Assembly (NCBI GenBank): GCA_023105745.1
Contig: JALGQZ010000003.1
Coordinates: 46,594,196 to 46,658,195 of the forward strand
Reading direction: 5' to 3'
DNA from: Austropuccinia psidii
Taxonomy: Eukaryota; Basidiomycota; Pucciniomycetes; Pucciniales; Sphaerophragmiaceae
Length of the DNA stretch: 64,000 nucleotides
The translations under genes were made by a program, and so were the position numbers. Positions within the stretch are counted from its first letter, which is position 1. Every line of letters begins with the position of its first letter. The notes below the pieces were generated by a model, which had not been told where the DNA came from, did no database searches, and saw only the letters and a program-made list of their open reading frames with translations. This document shows positions 1-12,600 of this stretch, piece after piece.

Positions 1-5
1 TATAA

Positions 6-1398
6 TGCCACAGGGGCTCTTGGACAGAGAAACAAGAGTGGCCTGGCACTCAGCAATCAGGGAACTCACTTGGAAGACTCCAAAAGAATAAGAAAATAAA
101 ATAGAGAATTGAATTCCTCTAAGAAATATGCAGGTACAAAGATGAGATGCAATAAGAGGAAAGAGAAGCCAAATGGCCAAAGATCCAACCAAGAAAGTCC
201 TTAATCACTGTTTTAACCTGCCAAAATGAACAATGAAATTAGTAAGAATATGACCACCAAATATCCATTGACAGGCAAAGAAAGAAAGAGAAAAGGTGCT
301 AAATGACTGACTTGATAATATCAGTATTCACTTAACACAAATGGTAAGATAAATAAAGATAAAATAAAATCAAAATATATTAATTAACTGGGGGAAAAGC
401 CCCCCAGGGTAAAAGGAGGCTGGTATATGTGAAAAGCTGAGAGCTTGACGTGTTCAGGCTAGAAGTGGACCTTTATTGAATACTGGAAGCTGTATTGATT
501 GTCTGATGGAGTGTATGCCTTGCCAGATTGGGAAATGAGCTGTGTTGAATGATTTTCCCATGATGTATGATTGAAAATACAGGTCTTGATAAATTAAGAC
601 TGTACTGAATGAATTGGGTTGCCAAGGTGGATTGGTGGAGCATTTACCCTTGACACATTTTTTTGGAACTGCCTTTTGCATATCCCTTGAGAATGAACAG
701 CCAGTATTCCCTTGGAGGAATACTGTGAGTGAGAATAACCATTGATTTCTTGATGGCGTCATTGGTATTTGAGATTATGACACTTGCCCTTGAGCCTTGA
801 TGAATCCTCTTGAAGATGTGCTTTGATGACCTGTTAAAAAGTTGAATTAACCATTTTAAATTGTGGCCATTGGATTGCTGCTGAAAAATGATGCATAATG
901 GTGTATAACACCATATATGGCACTTTTGTTTATTGAAGGTTGAAATGGGCAAAAGGTCTTTGGGAATGATGCCAGGAGGATATGAATGAAATTTGAGTTT
1001 TGGAAGCTTCAGAAGTGAAAAGTGGTTTTGGGGGTATTTGCCCAAATACAGAAAATACAGCTTAAAAACTGTATTTGCACAAAGTGCACAAAAAATGTGC
1101 AAAAGTGCACAAACTGTATTTAAAGCTTAAAGAGCCAGATACAGGCTTTTGGGCTGTATTTTCCTTGTTGTATGGAAAATACCCAAGATTCCCAAAAGCA
1201 AAGGGACAGCCTGGAATGGCTTGATTATGGTGAAGGGGCCTGGTTGGCCCCAGATGATGAAATGACCATTAAGGTCATAAGATATGACAATGGCCAATTT
1301 GGCCAATGATTATGGATATGGCCAAATTGCCATATATTGGATATGGCATGGATATGCCATATTGAGGTCCAAGAGGGTGAATTTCCATGGTTGTGACA
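6..1398 (-). repeat. LTR A (Ty3/gypsy, self-priming family), probably a 5' LTR
   Basis: Read on the minus strand it starts TGTCACAACCATGG (at 1398) and ends CCCCTGTGGCA (at 6). It aligns over its length with both LTRs of element B, including the GGGG-CTTTT-CCCC hairpin followed by the AGTTAATTAATATAT motif (375-389). The five bases left of it (TATAA, plus strand) are exactly those found inside the 5' LTR of element B, so the rest of this element probably lies beyond the left edge. The right flank is GACTT; the matching target duplication is outside the window. Confidence 0.8.
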
Positions 1399-2480
1399 GA
1401 CTTTAACATACAAGATGAATTGAAAGTAGCAATGTTGCACTATTTTCTTACCAGAACTGCTAAGAAATGGTATTATAAGATGAGTCAAGCTAATGCAAAA
1501 GATGATTTGCTTTGGTGGAAATGTGAGATAATCATCAAGTGAGCCCATAATTCATGGGATTTAAAATGGAGAATAATTTTGGAAGTGCTATCTTTGACTC
1601 TGAAAAGGACAAAACCCCTTACTTGTTTCCTCAAACCGAAATACAGACTATCTTCTCCAAACCCAAATATGTCTCACTTAATGATCAACATGAAGATATT
1701 GAGGAAATATGAAGGTTAACTAGAAAGTTCTATCAAACAAAGATATGTATATCAATGTTCAACAGAGGACCAAATTCATCCCATTGACAATATCATTACT
1801 AGGACTAGAGTTGATAAAATTTGACCAAGAAACTATTGAGTCCAGATTATTCAAAAGAACCCAAGAGAGTAAAACAGAATTGATAGACTTGTCTTGAAAT
1901 TCCATAAATGTGGAAGCACTTCAAATTTTGCCAACACTGGTACAAAAAAGACAAAAAATCAATGAATTAAAATTAATTTGATAATTTGAAGCTACTGAAG
2001 AAAGAGAGGAATCTGATTGAGCTTATGCAATTTCTGATCATAAACCAGTGGAATAGTGTCATATTTAAAATATCATGGCACGCTTTGAATTTAGTGAAGT
2101 TCAAAATCACTTACCACAATACAATGAGGACTTCTATAGATTTATGAATATCCAATTTGCCAAAATCTTTAAAACTAAACCTTCTAGAGGGAAAGTCTAC
2201 ACTTCTGGAGAATATTGTGTTACATCAATTTTGATAAATGATGTAGAAGCCAAATTAAACCTAGACATAGGAGCCTTTTGCACTTGTGTAGGAAAAAGAC
2301 TAGTTGCATAGTATTTTACCTCAATGAAAAACTATTTTTTTGCAATAGAAGGTTTTCCATTTAGAAGTGCTAGTAAAAATATGGAACCACTAGATAGATT
2401 GGATGCTAACCTTGTATTCCCACACCCAGAAGGAGGTAGATGCCCTCCTACATCAAATTGAATCCTCTATGATTTTCTTA
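1399..2480 (+). pseudogene. Decayed gag-protease remnant of a J-type Ty3/gypsy element
   Basis: Plus-strand translation, broken by many stops and shifts, matches the capsid and protease part of the intact polyprotein of element J (38441-49144). Shared landmarks are a TAKKWYY segment near 1460, a STED...ITRTR segment near 1760-1815, a damaged zinc knuckle (first Cys replaced by Phe) near 1905, and a protease segment at 2075-2311 reading TKPSRGKVYTSGEY and LDIGAFCTCVG, where the catalytic D-T-G has become D-I-G. It is clearly non-functional. LTR A directly abuts its left end, so that insertion either interrupts it or marks its edge. No downstream RT is visible. Confidence 0.75.
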
Positions 2481-4690
2481 AACACCAACCTCCACAAGCT
2501 CATGCATTAATGCAAAAAAACAGGATGATAAATGTTTTTTATGAATCCTATGGCTTTTTAATTCACCAGGAGAAATAACAGGAAGCTCTTATATTACTTA
2601 ACCACATAGGTCCCCCAAATAATCATCAATTGGTGGTCTGATCAATGATCTATAGCCATCTATTTGAAGCTGTACTCCTTTTCTGTTTAGCAAAAGGATT
2701 TTATTTGAGTAAAGGGCTTAAAAAGCTCTAAAGAGGACCCATCAGTCCATATTACTCAAACCTCATCAGGCATTGTCCAGTGAAGATAAGGTCAAGAAAA
2801 TCCCGGCTGAATTTGCATGTTCTTAGTAGTGAGGTTAGATGTTTTCACTGCAATACATGATTGCTTTTCAAGATAATGGATATCTTTGTGTATTTTTTTG
2901 ATTGAAACATCAACAATAATCAAATTTCTTGATTAAAATCAGGTTTCTTCAATTATTTTTATGGATTGAATGTGCTAATTCTTGGATGTATTTCACATTA
3001 AGATTTGACGTTCAACCAGGTATAGGCATATTATCTAGGTTCCCACAATATTGAAATCAACATAGTGAATGATGAATTTTAGTTGGCAGTACACCCAAAA
3101 AATTTGTGATTTTTTTGGATGAAGGCCTCAGCATATTGCATTCCAATAATATTACCACAATTTTCAGGGTGTTTTTGGGTGAAATGCTCTGGTATAGGTA
3201 GGTTATATGAGTTATTTATCAATAATGGAGATTTTTGAAATTAAACTTACCTGTTTAATGAATTGTTGATATAAATAGCCATCACCTAAATGAAAAATAA
3301 TTTTTAATTAAAAAATACAAGTCAATTTCTTTGAATTAATTCAATTTTAAAAATTGAATTTTTTACATTGGTTATGAATAAGCTTTATCTTATTGGTTAA
3401 AAATAAAGAAGGAAAGGAATCATGGCAGAAAAGGATAAAAAATAAACTAATTTTTTCACATATTAGTTCAAACTATTATGGTACAAGTTAGAAAGATAAA
3501 TTAAAATATCAAAAAATCCCTTTTTGGAGCTTCTTTGGAGGGTACTTTACAGCAGGAATGGCTGATAAGTACATAATTAGTTTGTATCCTTACTAAGTAA
3601 GGCTTAAGTTTTCTAAGCTCTACATTACAAGATTAAATAATGAGTACTGGAAGCAGAAGTCTGTACTACGCTTGGAACAATAGGAGTGTCAATTTGGACA
3701 ACTCATAACTGACTCAGTAATCAATTTGTTTGAGAGAAGCCATCATCTGATTAATTTTACAGGCCAAATAAGACACAAACACAATAATAAGTAAAAGTGA
3801 TGTGGAAGAAGAGCCAAAAACACAAAAATATTAGCTCGGATCCTCTTAATACTTGGAAGTCTCAAAAATAGGCTCTTCATCATTTATTCATTCTTTAAGG
3901 CAGTCGCATTTGTGATTGTATGAGTATACAATTCAGCACGAGATGGTGATTTAAGACTGCCAATATGTCAAAAAACATGCTCCACACTCACAAATTAGGC
4001 AGCTCTACTCATTTATTGCAACACAATCTTCCCAAGAATAGGGAAATCACAAGCTATTGTTTGATGCTAAAATAAAGCTTCATCAGTTTCATTAATGTAT
4101 CAGACAATATAAATGATGGTTTTCTACCTTCCATAAACATCTAATATTCTAACCCCAAGAGATTCAACTCAGGGTTCAGAAATAATACATGAGCTCATCC
4201 ATATGGTGTTGACGGCCTTGTTGTTACTCACACTGTGTTTTTAACCAAGAAGCCTGAGAAGATCATAATTATTGGGTTGACTCATTAATTTAGGGTATTT
4301 TTATTTAGCTCGGGCTTCCTATTTTGAGGCCCTTTTACAAAGCACATTTTTTCATGAGTCCCTGAACTATATAATTGGAGCAATCAATTGGAATTTTCAA
4401 TTGCTTTAAGATGCCTTCTCAATACTTGGTATTGAGTAAGGTTGCAATAAGCATATGATAATTTTTCTTTCAATATTGTAATACTTCCTGATCTTTATTC
4501 TTGATGCCTTGTAAGCTTTTCTTAATGTATGGGTACTAACCCTTCTTCAATGGGTTAACTAATTGATGATAACTTGATAATATTTAAGTACTAGGTGCTT
4601 GATTGGGAATTTGTATTGGAATAATTTACAAGATATTTAAAATATCTGAAAAATCAGCTCTATGAACTCCATTTCACTCCAGATCTCCTC
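2481..4690. other. Unassigned AT-rich sequence
   Basis: No open frame, RNA gene or repeat that I can identify. Both strands are rich in stops. It looks like decayed repeat sequence, but I could not match it to anything else in the window. Confidence 0.5.
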
Positions 4691-5392
4691 AGTGGAATAG
4701 GCCCTCTTCTAAGAGAAGAGGGCCTGGCACTCAGTGAACATACTTACTTATGGAGGGCTCAAAGAGGAATAATCAAGGAATAAGAGAAACCAATAAAGAG
4801 TATAATTAATAATTAATAAATAATAAATAAATTTCAATTAAGGAACATGCAAGAAAAAAAAGAAATAATAAAGACCCAACCACAAATAATTCTGTATCAC
4901 TGTTTCAGCCTGTTCAGAAAGGAGAAAAGGATTAATTAGGATATGACCACCAAGACACTACTGAACAGGTGAGGTAATGCTAAGACTAACGCAAACAATT
5001 AATAATATAATACCTTTTGATGATAAATCCAATATTTTACTTAACTGGGGGAAAAACCCCCAGGTGAGTGAAGGGGGGCTGGTATATGTGAAAATACCAG
5101 CCTGGAGTTTAAGTGCTGAGAACCAGGGGCTGTATAATGGAAAAAGCTTGTATTTGAGGTGGATACCTGAATTGATGTATCCAATACAGTTTTTTAATAA
5201 ATACAGGTATTTGTGCCTGTATTTGGTGAGTCCTGTATTTGACTTTTGACTGTATTGCACTATATTGCGCTGTATTGAGGTTTTGAACTGTATGTAGTGG
5301 ATCTTGAATCAAACCCCTTTCTGATGGGTTCTGGATTATCTTCAATGAATAATGATTGGTAATGCCCTTGCCCTGTCTTCATGGCTGCAACA
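4691..5392 (-). repeat. LTR D, old solo LTR of the self-priming family
   Basis: On the minus strand it begins TGTTGCAGCCATG at 5392. It runs through a region dense in AATACAG/CTGTATT, then the CATATACCAG box, a GGGG...CCCC hairpin and AGTTAAG (5037-5043), and ends in the same palindromic GGCCCTCTTCT...AGAAGAGGGCC segment as element C's LTR (about 4700-4725). Its last bases (expected TGTGACA) are mutated. At 702 bp it is close to C's 762-bp LTRs. No coding region adjoins it and no clean target duplication is visible. Confidence 0.7.
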
Positions 5393-6127
5393 CTCATTAA
5401 GGTAGCACTTTTTGGTTTTATTACTCTTTTTTGATTATCAGATAGAATTCCACTAGGCCTTTGGTTATATTTATTGCTGTCATTTTCTGTACCATCATAG
5501 TTCAGATATTTGTGGTCTGTTACAATCATCACAGTGATAGCCTCAGCCTGAGCTGAGCTGAAGAAATTAGGCATTTAACAGTACAGTGTCATTCATATAA
5601 GGGAAAGGGACTAATGGCTTACCTGAAGCCTTTTATATGTCCCGAATGAGGTTTTCAAGTCTTAAATGGAGTGCCATTTTGTTAAAAGGAATATTAAAAT
5701 ATAAATAGACAAATCTTGGTTGGGTTGGATGTGATCAAAAGTAGGAGGTAAGCCATAATGACGGTTTTCAACCAACTATTTATATCATTGCAATCATGAA
5801 AGTAATAAGTAAACAAGAGCAGAATAAGATATTCAGATGAAAAAAATGTGTACAATTATCTAAACTATTCCTGATTAATCAAAGCAGTGAGACATTGATT
5901 ATCTGGGTCAGGAGGGCATAAATTGTGAGTTTAAGTTGGGGTGGACTTGCAGGTTAGTTGGTGTTAAGTTAATTCACTGAATAAAGGAACTTATTAATTG
6001 AAAACAATTATTTAGGTTGACATGTACCAGTGCATATTTGTTAAGATTTTTGGCTAATAAATACCAAATAATTTACCACTCCTTAACAATGAATGTTGGT
6101 AAGCTTGGACTGACCATACTTACAGCT
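5393..6127. other. Unassigned intergenic sequence
   Basis: AT-rich sequence between solo LTR D and the hAT left end. No gene or repeat recognised. Confidence 0.5.
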
Positions 6128-6144
6128 CAGGGTGGTCCCCATGG
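6128..6144 (+). repeat. Left terminal inverted repeat of hAT 1
   Basis: CAGGGTGGTCCCCATGG. It is matched in inverse orientation at 28419-28435. CAGGG is a common start for hAT ends. Confidence 0.55.
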
Positions 6145-6428
6145 AATTTTTCAAACCTCCTGACCATCCTGTTTCTTGTAACTAGCCAACCCATCTCAAA
6201 TTATTTGTCTTTTTTACAGTCCCAGATGATACACTCTGGGAACAACCAGGTCCAGGCAGGAATTTTGGGATTGTTTTTTTAGATTTACTTTAAAAACCCC
6301 ACCGTTTCCTTCTCTAATTGGCTTTTCCAATTTCCTTTTCCACCTTTCTTGTTCTCATATGATTTATCTTCTTTTCAATTCCTTGATCCATCATGTCTTG
6401 AGCACCACCTATTGATCTTGACAATACA

Positions 6429-6620
6429 ATGCCAACCAACCCCACCTAAAAGCAATCTTGGGTGTACCTGTACTTTGCAATGTTGACAAAGAATACGTGG
6501 AATTTCAAGTGATTTATTGTGCTGTAAAACAATTTTCAAGAAATATAAAACACAATTGCACTGGTAGTACAAAAGGTATGAGCCATCATCTCACTGTGAA
6601 ACATTTATTGTCCAACCCAA
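6429..6620 (+). pseudogene. hAT transposase, N-terminal BED-finger fragment
   Basis: From ATG 6429 the frame gives KQSWVYLYF, matching KRSWVWVYF in the second hAT copy. After a frame change the sequence reads VIYCAVKQF and then GSTKGMSHHLTVKHLL, which has the Gly-X(n)-His-X4-His end of a BED zinc finger, the DNA-binding module at the start of hAT transposases. One Cys of the finger is not recognisable. The fragment stops at the CCCAA duplication where element B is inserted and continues at 16099. Stops and a frameshift make it non-functional. Confidence 0.7.
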
Positions 6621-8104
6621 TGTCACAGGCCTTCTAGTGGAAAACAAGAGTGACCTAGCACTCAGAAATCAGGGAACTCACTTGGAAGACTCCAAAGAAT
6701 AAAGAAATAAAAAGTAAAAATAAATTTCTCTAGAAGAATGCAGGTACAAATATGAGATGCAATAAGAGAAATGGGAGACCAAATGGCCAAAGAGCCAACC
6801 AAGTAAGTCCTTAATCACTATTTCAACCTTCCAAAAGGAACAATGGAATTGGTAAGGATATGACCACCAAATATCCATTGACAGGCAAAGAAAGAAGAGA
6901 AAAGAGGTCCTAAAGGACTGACTTGATATTATCAGTATTCACTTAACAGAATTAAAAGAAGATAAAGATAATATAAAATCAAAATATATTAATTAACTGG
7001 GGTAAACACCCCCAGGGTCATAGGAGGCTGGTATATGTGAAACATTGAGAGCTTGATTCCTTCAGGCTGACAGCTGATCTGTATTGAATCCTTGAAGCTT
7101 TATTTGACTTCCTGATGAAGTGTATACCTTTCCAGATTGAGAAATGAACCGGTTTGAATCAAATTCCAGTGGTGTATGAATGAAATACAGGTCTTGATGA
7201 ATCCAGACTGTATTGAATGAATGTGGTTGCCAAGGTGGACTGATGGAGAACTGAGCCTTGACAAATTTTTTGTAACTGCCTCTTGAATATCCCTTGAGAA
7301 TGTACTGCCAGTATTCCCTTGGAGGAATACTCTGAATGAGAATAACCAATGATTGCTTGATGGCGTCATTGGTATTTGGAATTGACACTTGTCCTTGAGC
7401 CTTGATGAATCCTCTGGATGACCTGATGAAAAATTGAAATAACCATTTGATATTGGTGCCATTGAATTTCTGGTGAAAAAATATGCATAATGGTGTATAA
7501 CACCATGTATGGAGCTTTTGGTTATTGGAGGGTGAAAGTGGCCAAAGGTCTTTTGGATTGATGCCAGGAGGATCAGAGTGAAAAATGGTTTTTGGTGGCT
7601 TCAGAGGTGACAAAGTGTCTTTTGGGTGATTTGGCCATTTTTTATTTTTTGCCCAAATACAGCTAATACAGCTTTAAAACTGTATTTGTGAAAAGTGCGC
7701 AAAAAATGCGCAAATCTTGAAATTAATCCCCAAATGGCCTAATATTGCCATTTGGGCATATTTCCCATATTACATGAGAAAATGGTCTAAAATGGGTAAT
7801 ACAGCAAAAATGTGAAAAACTGTATTTTAAGCTTAAAAAGCCAAATACAGGATTTTGGGCTTTATTTTCCCTGTTGACTGGAAAATAGCAAAAACTACCC
7901 AAAAGAAAAACCTGACCAGGAAAGGCCTAATGATGATGAGGGGGCCAAGTTGGGCCTAGATGGTGAGATGATCATAAAAGGCCAAAAGGGATGAAATGGC
8001 CAATTTGGCCAATGATTATGTATATGGCAAACTTTCCATAAGTTGAATATGGCATTGATATGCCATATTGAGGTCCAAGAGGGTGAATTGCCATGGTTGT
8101 GACA
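6621..8104 (-). repeat. 3' LTR of element B
   Basis: Minus strand TGTCACAACCATGG... to ...GCCTGTGACA, 1484 bp. It carries the AGTTAATTAATATAT motif at 6984-6998 and several CTGTATT/AATACAG motifs. Confidence 0.92.
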
Positions 8105-8118
8105 GTACCCCCCACCTT
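8105..8118 (-). other. Polypurine tract of element B
   Basis: Minus strand AAGGTGGGGGGTAC, directly next to the 3' LTR. The same tract adjoins the 3' LTR of element O, and a variant adjoins that of C. It is the expected plus-strand primer for reverse transcription. Confidence 0.75.
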
Positions 8119-8517
8119 GAAATGGTGAGCTCCTGAGCACCAATACAAGGTGAATCCTATTGAGGCTATTGGGAGGATTTTGAGAGAGGGATTCAAGAGG
8201 AATGATGGAGGTCAAAAATTTGAAACTGATATTAAGAATTTGAGATATGACATGGGACTTTCTTGATCTTCTTTTGACATTGGCTTCATGATTGATGTGA
8301 TTTGAAAATGAATGATGGTTTTTGACATGAAATTTGATGTGATAAAAGAAAATTGAAAAGATGAAAATAGACTAAAAATAAAATAATGAAAATGAAAATA
8401 AGAAAAGAATGAGAGATAAAGAGAAATGAATTTTGAGGATGTTCCAGTCTTTATCACTGATGTTGACAATTGATTTGAATTGGCCAAGGACCTGGAAAAG
8501 AAGATTTGATGCCAGGT

Positions 8518-8896
8518 GCTCACAGAGTGGCTAAGGTTATGTTTCGAAATATTGTAGACTCCTCAGGAAAGCTCACACCAGGAGAGGAACTTACTTCTGG
8601 TAATTACCACTCCCACCAGTGCCATGAAAAGCAAAGAAAATTTGTGAAGGAATGAATTGGAATTGGAAGACTTGGAAAGAAATTGAGAAAAGGAATGGTC
8701 CATTTTCCCAATTTAAAATGGCCATAACTTTAGGAATTGATGTTGAAAGCCAGGCCAAAGATCTGTGTCCAAAAATTGCAGAGTTCTCACAGAGTGGCCA
8801 AGGTGATTCTTACAACAAAAAGAGTAGAATATCTCTAAAGGTGCATACCAGGAGTGGGACTTACTTTTGGTAATTCCTTTCCACACCAAGCACCAT
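8518..8896 (-). repeat. Duplicated 3' block of element B
   Basis: Two diverged copies (8784-8896 and 8518-8626) of a block of about 110 bp that follows pol. Landmarks on the minus strand are TATGGTGCTTGGTG, then CCAAAAGTAAGTCCC, TGGTATGCACC, and CACCTTGGCCACTCTGTGAG. The same two-copy arrangement occurs after pol in elements C and O. Confidence 0.65.
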
Positions 8897-8902
8897 AAAT
8901 GA

Positions 8903-11900
8903 TCAAGCTCTTGAAGAATTGGGTACTGGCTTGTCAGGATATAAGTAATGAGAATACTTAACCAGTTCAGGACAATTCTTGAGGCTTTCATCTGGTTCCC
9001 AAGTGGATCTTTCTGGGTCTTGACTGAATCCTTTCCATTCCACCAAATACCATAATTTTCCTCTCTTGAGCTTTGAGTCCAGTATTTGAGAGACTTACCA
9101 TTCCTCTTATTCTTTAATGATCATTTGAGGAGGAGGCTCTTGATTCCAATTCAGAATTGATGTCTTGACTGGTTCCAAGAGTGAAATATGGAAGACTGGG
9201 TGGATGGACTTCCATTGAGATGGGAGCTTGATATGGTAGGCATGAGTGCTGACTTTCTTCAAGATTGGAAAAGGACCCAACCATCTTTCACACAGTTTCT
9301 TGGTGTGTCTAGTTGAGTTGATGTTCTTGGAAGAAATCCATACCATGTCACCAGGATTGAAAACAGGTGGAATTGCTCTACTTTTATCTGAATATCTCTT
9401 AAGCCTGTTTATGTCAACTTCAAGTTCTCTCTTGAAATCTTGCTGTATTTATTAGATTTTTGTTGATACCTTTCCAGCAAGAGTATCTTGAGTAATGTCA
9501 ACTGTGTCAAATTGTGGATCTCTGCCATAAACAGTGCAAAATGGTGCTTGTTTTGTTGAAAAGTTGTCAGAGTTATTGTAGGAAAATTCAGCCAGAGGGA
9601 GCCAGGTGTTCCAATCAGCTTGATGATAACTGACATACATCCAAAGGTACTGTTCTAGTATCTGATTTACCCTCTCTGTCTGTCCATCAGTTTCTGGATG
9701 GTAAGCAGTTTACAGATATCTTGAAATCTTGAGCTGCTGACAAAGATTGTTCCTAAAGGAAGAAACAAAAGGATAACCTCTATCAATAACAAGTCTTTAA
9801 AGAAAGCCATTCTTTGAGAAAATATTCTTGATGAATAAATGGTCCAAATCCAGTGAGGTTATTGAAGACATCATTGGAATAAAAACTGCCATTTTTGAGA
9901 ATCTGTCCACTATGAAAAGGATTGAGTCAAAAGAATTGGACAGTGGAAATTGAGTGATGAAATCCATTGAAAGACAAATCCAAGGACTATTTGGAATTGT
10001 AAGAGGTTTGAGGAGTCCAAAATTCTTATGATGAATATTTTTGTTTCTTGAACACTGTTGACAGGGTGATACATAATCCTTGATAAATTGTGTCATGCCA
10101 GACCAGTGAAGATCCCACTTTACAAGCTTGAGAGTCTTCTCTTTTCCAGGGCTTCCAGCTATAGGAGAGTCATTCCTAGTTTGAAGTATGCTGAGTTGAA
10201 TTGTGGGGTCATTTGGAACCACCACCCAATCTTTGAACAGGAGAAGTTGGGAAGAGGAATCAAGAGAATAATCTTGGACAGATTTCCCTTTACCCAAATC
10301 TTGAAGAATACTTTTCTATTGAGAATCTTGCCATAATTCCTTCTGAATTAAATCAATCAAATTTTAAAATGAATCCACCTTGATTGCAAAGAATTTTGAG
10401 GCTTTAATTTCATCTTGCTTTATTATTTTTCAATAATTCATTGGATTCTTGCTGATGAAATCTTCCCCCCTCTCTGGGTAAACATTTTCCCAACATGAAA
10501 GTGCATCTGGAAGGGTAGCCAAGTGTCCAGGGAGATAAGTGATTGAAAAATGGAATTCAGAGAGAAACTCAGCCCAATGGGCTTGACAGAAAGTGAGAAT
10601 CTTTGATGATATGAAGTATTGAAGTGAACTATGATTGGTGAGAGCTGCAAAGGAGCAAGAAATAGAAAGGAGAAAAGCTCTACAGTGCTTGAGAGCCCAG
10701 ACTATGCCAAGGAGTTCCTTGTCATGAATCTCATAGTTGAGATCTTCTGGAAGAAGCTTGCAACTATCAAATGAAATGGCATGTTTTCCTGACTCAGTAC
10801 AGCACACAAGGCATAATAAGAAGCATCAGTCTCTACAATGGTGGGTAGAGAAGTATTAAAGTGAGAAAGGATTGGAGCAGTGGTGAAAGCCTCTTTGAGT
10901 TGATGAACTGTCTAAGAGCTTCCTCATTGAGGAGAAAACATGAATATTTCTTGAGGAAACTTGTGAGTGAACTAATCTTCTTTGAATAATTCTTGATTAA
11001 ATGGCAGTAAAAGTTGGAAAAGCCAAGGAATGATTGAAGAGCCTTGAGGTTTCTTGGAGGTGGCCAATTGAGAATTTGCTGGACTTTTTCTTGGTACATC
11101 TTGAGGATTTCAGAAGAAACAACATAACCTAAATACTCTACACTAGAAACATGAAATGGGCACTTGGAGGCCTTAGAAAAGAGGTTATTGGCTCTGAGTC
11201 TGGAAGGAACAGTGGGAACATGAGTGAAATGTTCTTCCTCAGATTTGGAAAATACAATAATTTCATCCAAATAAACCACAAAATAAATATCAAGAAGATC
11301 ATAAAAAATATCATTCATGAGATTTTGGAAATAGGCAGGAGCATTGGTGATCCCAAATGGCATAACCAAATACTCATAAGTGCCATATTTAGTTCTAAAA
11401 CAAGTCAAATGCTTGTCACCTTCCTTGATTCTGAGCAGGTTTTATGCACCATGCAAATCAATCTTGGGGAAGATAGAAGAACCATTGAAAACAGTAAGAA
11501 GCTGATTAATAGGAGGAACATGATACTTGTTCTTCCTAGTAACAGCATTGAGTTTGCAGTCATAAACACACAAATGGCAGAAACTATCCTCATTTTCAAC
11601 AAAGAGGACAGGTGCTCCTGTTGAAGTGGATCTTTGCTGGATTAAACCTTTCTCTACATTCTCTCAAATTTAGTCCCTGGGTGTATCTGACTCTTGATTT
11701 GATAAAGAGTAGATCACCCCAACTTGAGGTAGAGACCCCTCCAGCTCAATATGATGGTCATAGGTGCAGTGAGGAGAAATTTTCTCTTCATTCACCTTGG
11801 AGAATGCATCCAAGTCCTGGTGATAAGCAGAAGGAACAACCTTCATCACAGTTTCTATTTCTTCTGGCTCTTCCCTTCACCCCACAGCTACTCCAGGGAT

Positions 11901-12480
11901 TCATTTTAAGATGAAGGAGGAAGGTCCATATTCCCAAAGAAGAGGTGAAGTGAAGATACAGAATTATCTTTTCCAACATCTTGAATATCTTTGAAGACTT
12001 CATCTCTAGAGGATAGTAATTACTGATGGCAATTAAGGGAAGGGATATGGACAGAAGATTGAAGTGATGGTGTTCTAGAATCACCAACCAGAGCTGCACA
12101 TGATTTGGAAGAAGAAAAGTCATTACTGAAAGATTTAGAAGGATAATAATAGTCCTTATGATAAGCATTAAAGGTGATCAGCCCTTTCCTCCAATCAATA
12201 GATGGATTGAAATGATTAAGAAATTCAAAGCCCCATATGAGGTCTTCTCCCTTGGGAGTATCAATGACTAAATAGTCCCATTCAAAGGTTAGGAATGAAG
12301 GAAGCTCAACCATATATTTGGTATGGTGAGTCAAAAATAAGGAAGGGGACTCAGAGTAGTTCATAATGATAAGAGGAATCTTCTCTGTGAGTTATGACAT
12401 ATTCAAAGAATACTTGTGAGCAAACTGCTTTGCAATAAATGAGTTGTTAGCACCAGAATCAATGTGAATACTGTAAAAAA
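8903..12480 (-). pseudogene. Element B pol: protease, RT, RNase H, integrase, chromodomain
   Basis: Recognisable segments in minus-strand order: retropepsin site IDSGANNSFIAK (near 12440); a post-protease segment (12364-12020); RT with MPFGITNAP and YLDE in place of YLDD (11408-10833); RNase H with KELLGIVWALKH and LTNHSSLQYF, the usual Asp now Asn (10807-10430); integrase zinc region with both His lost (N and S) but CQQC kept, then the first catalytic Asp in SMDFITQ (10297-9797); integrase C-terminus (9346-9107); and a chromodomain with LWYLVEWKGF and STWEP, ending at 8903. Many stops and shifts and at least three lost catalytic or metal residues mean it cannot be active by itself. Confidence 0.88.
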
Positions 12481-12600
12481 CATCAGAAAGAGAAGAAAAA
12501 ACAAAGAATTCAAGAGAATTCTTGACACCAGTATTCAGAATGCACAATTGTCCTCTGGATGGAAAACAGTGAAGACCATTGAAAACAACATGATCTTCAC

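Noticed and set aside
454..1548. Several minus-strand frames of 100-150 codons (also at 7062-8215 and 14998-16163)
   Set aside because: They recur at the same places in LTRs A and B, but are in non-coding LTR sequence with lesions between copies, so they are not genes.
3780..4330. Possible hAT fragment on the minus strand
   Set aside because: A few residues recalled the hAT C-terminus, but no frame holds a convincing motif.
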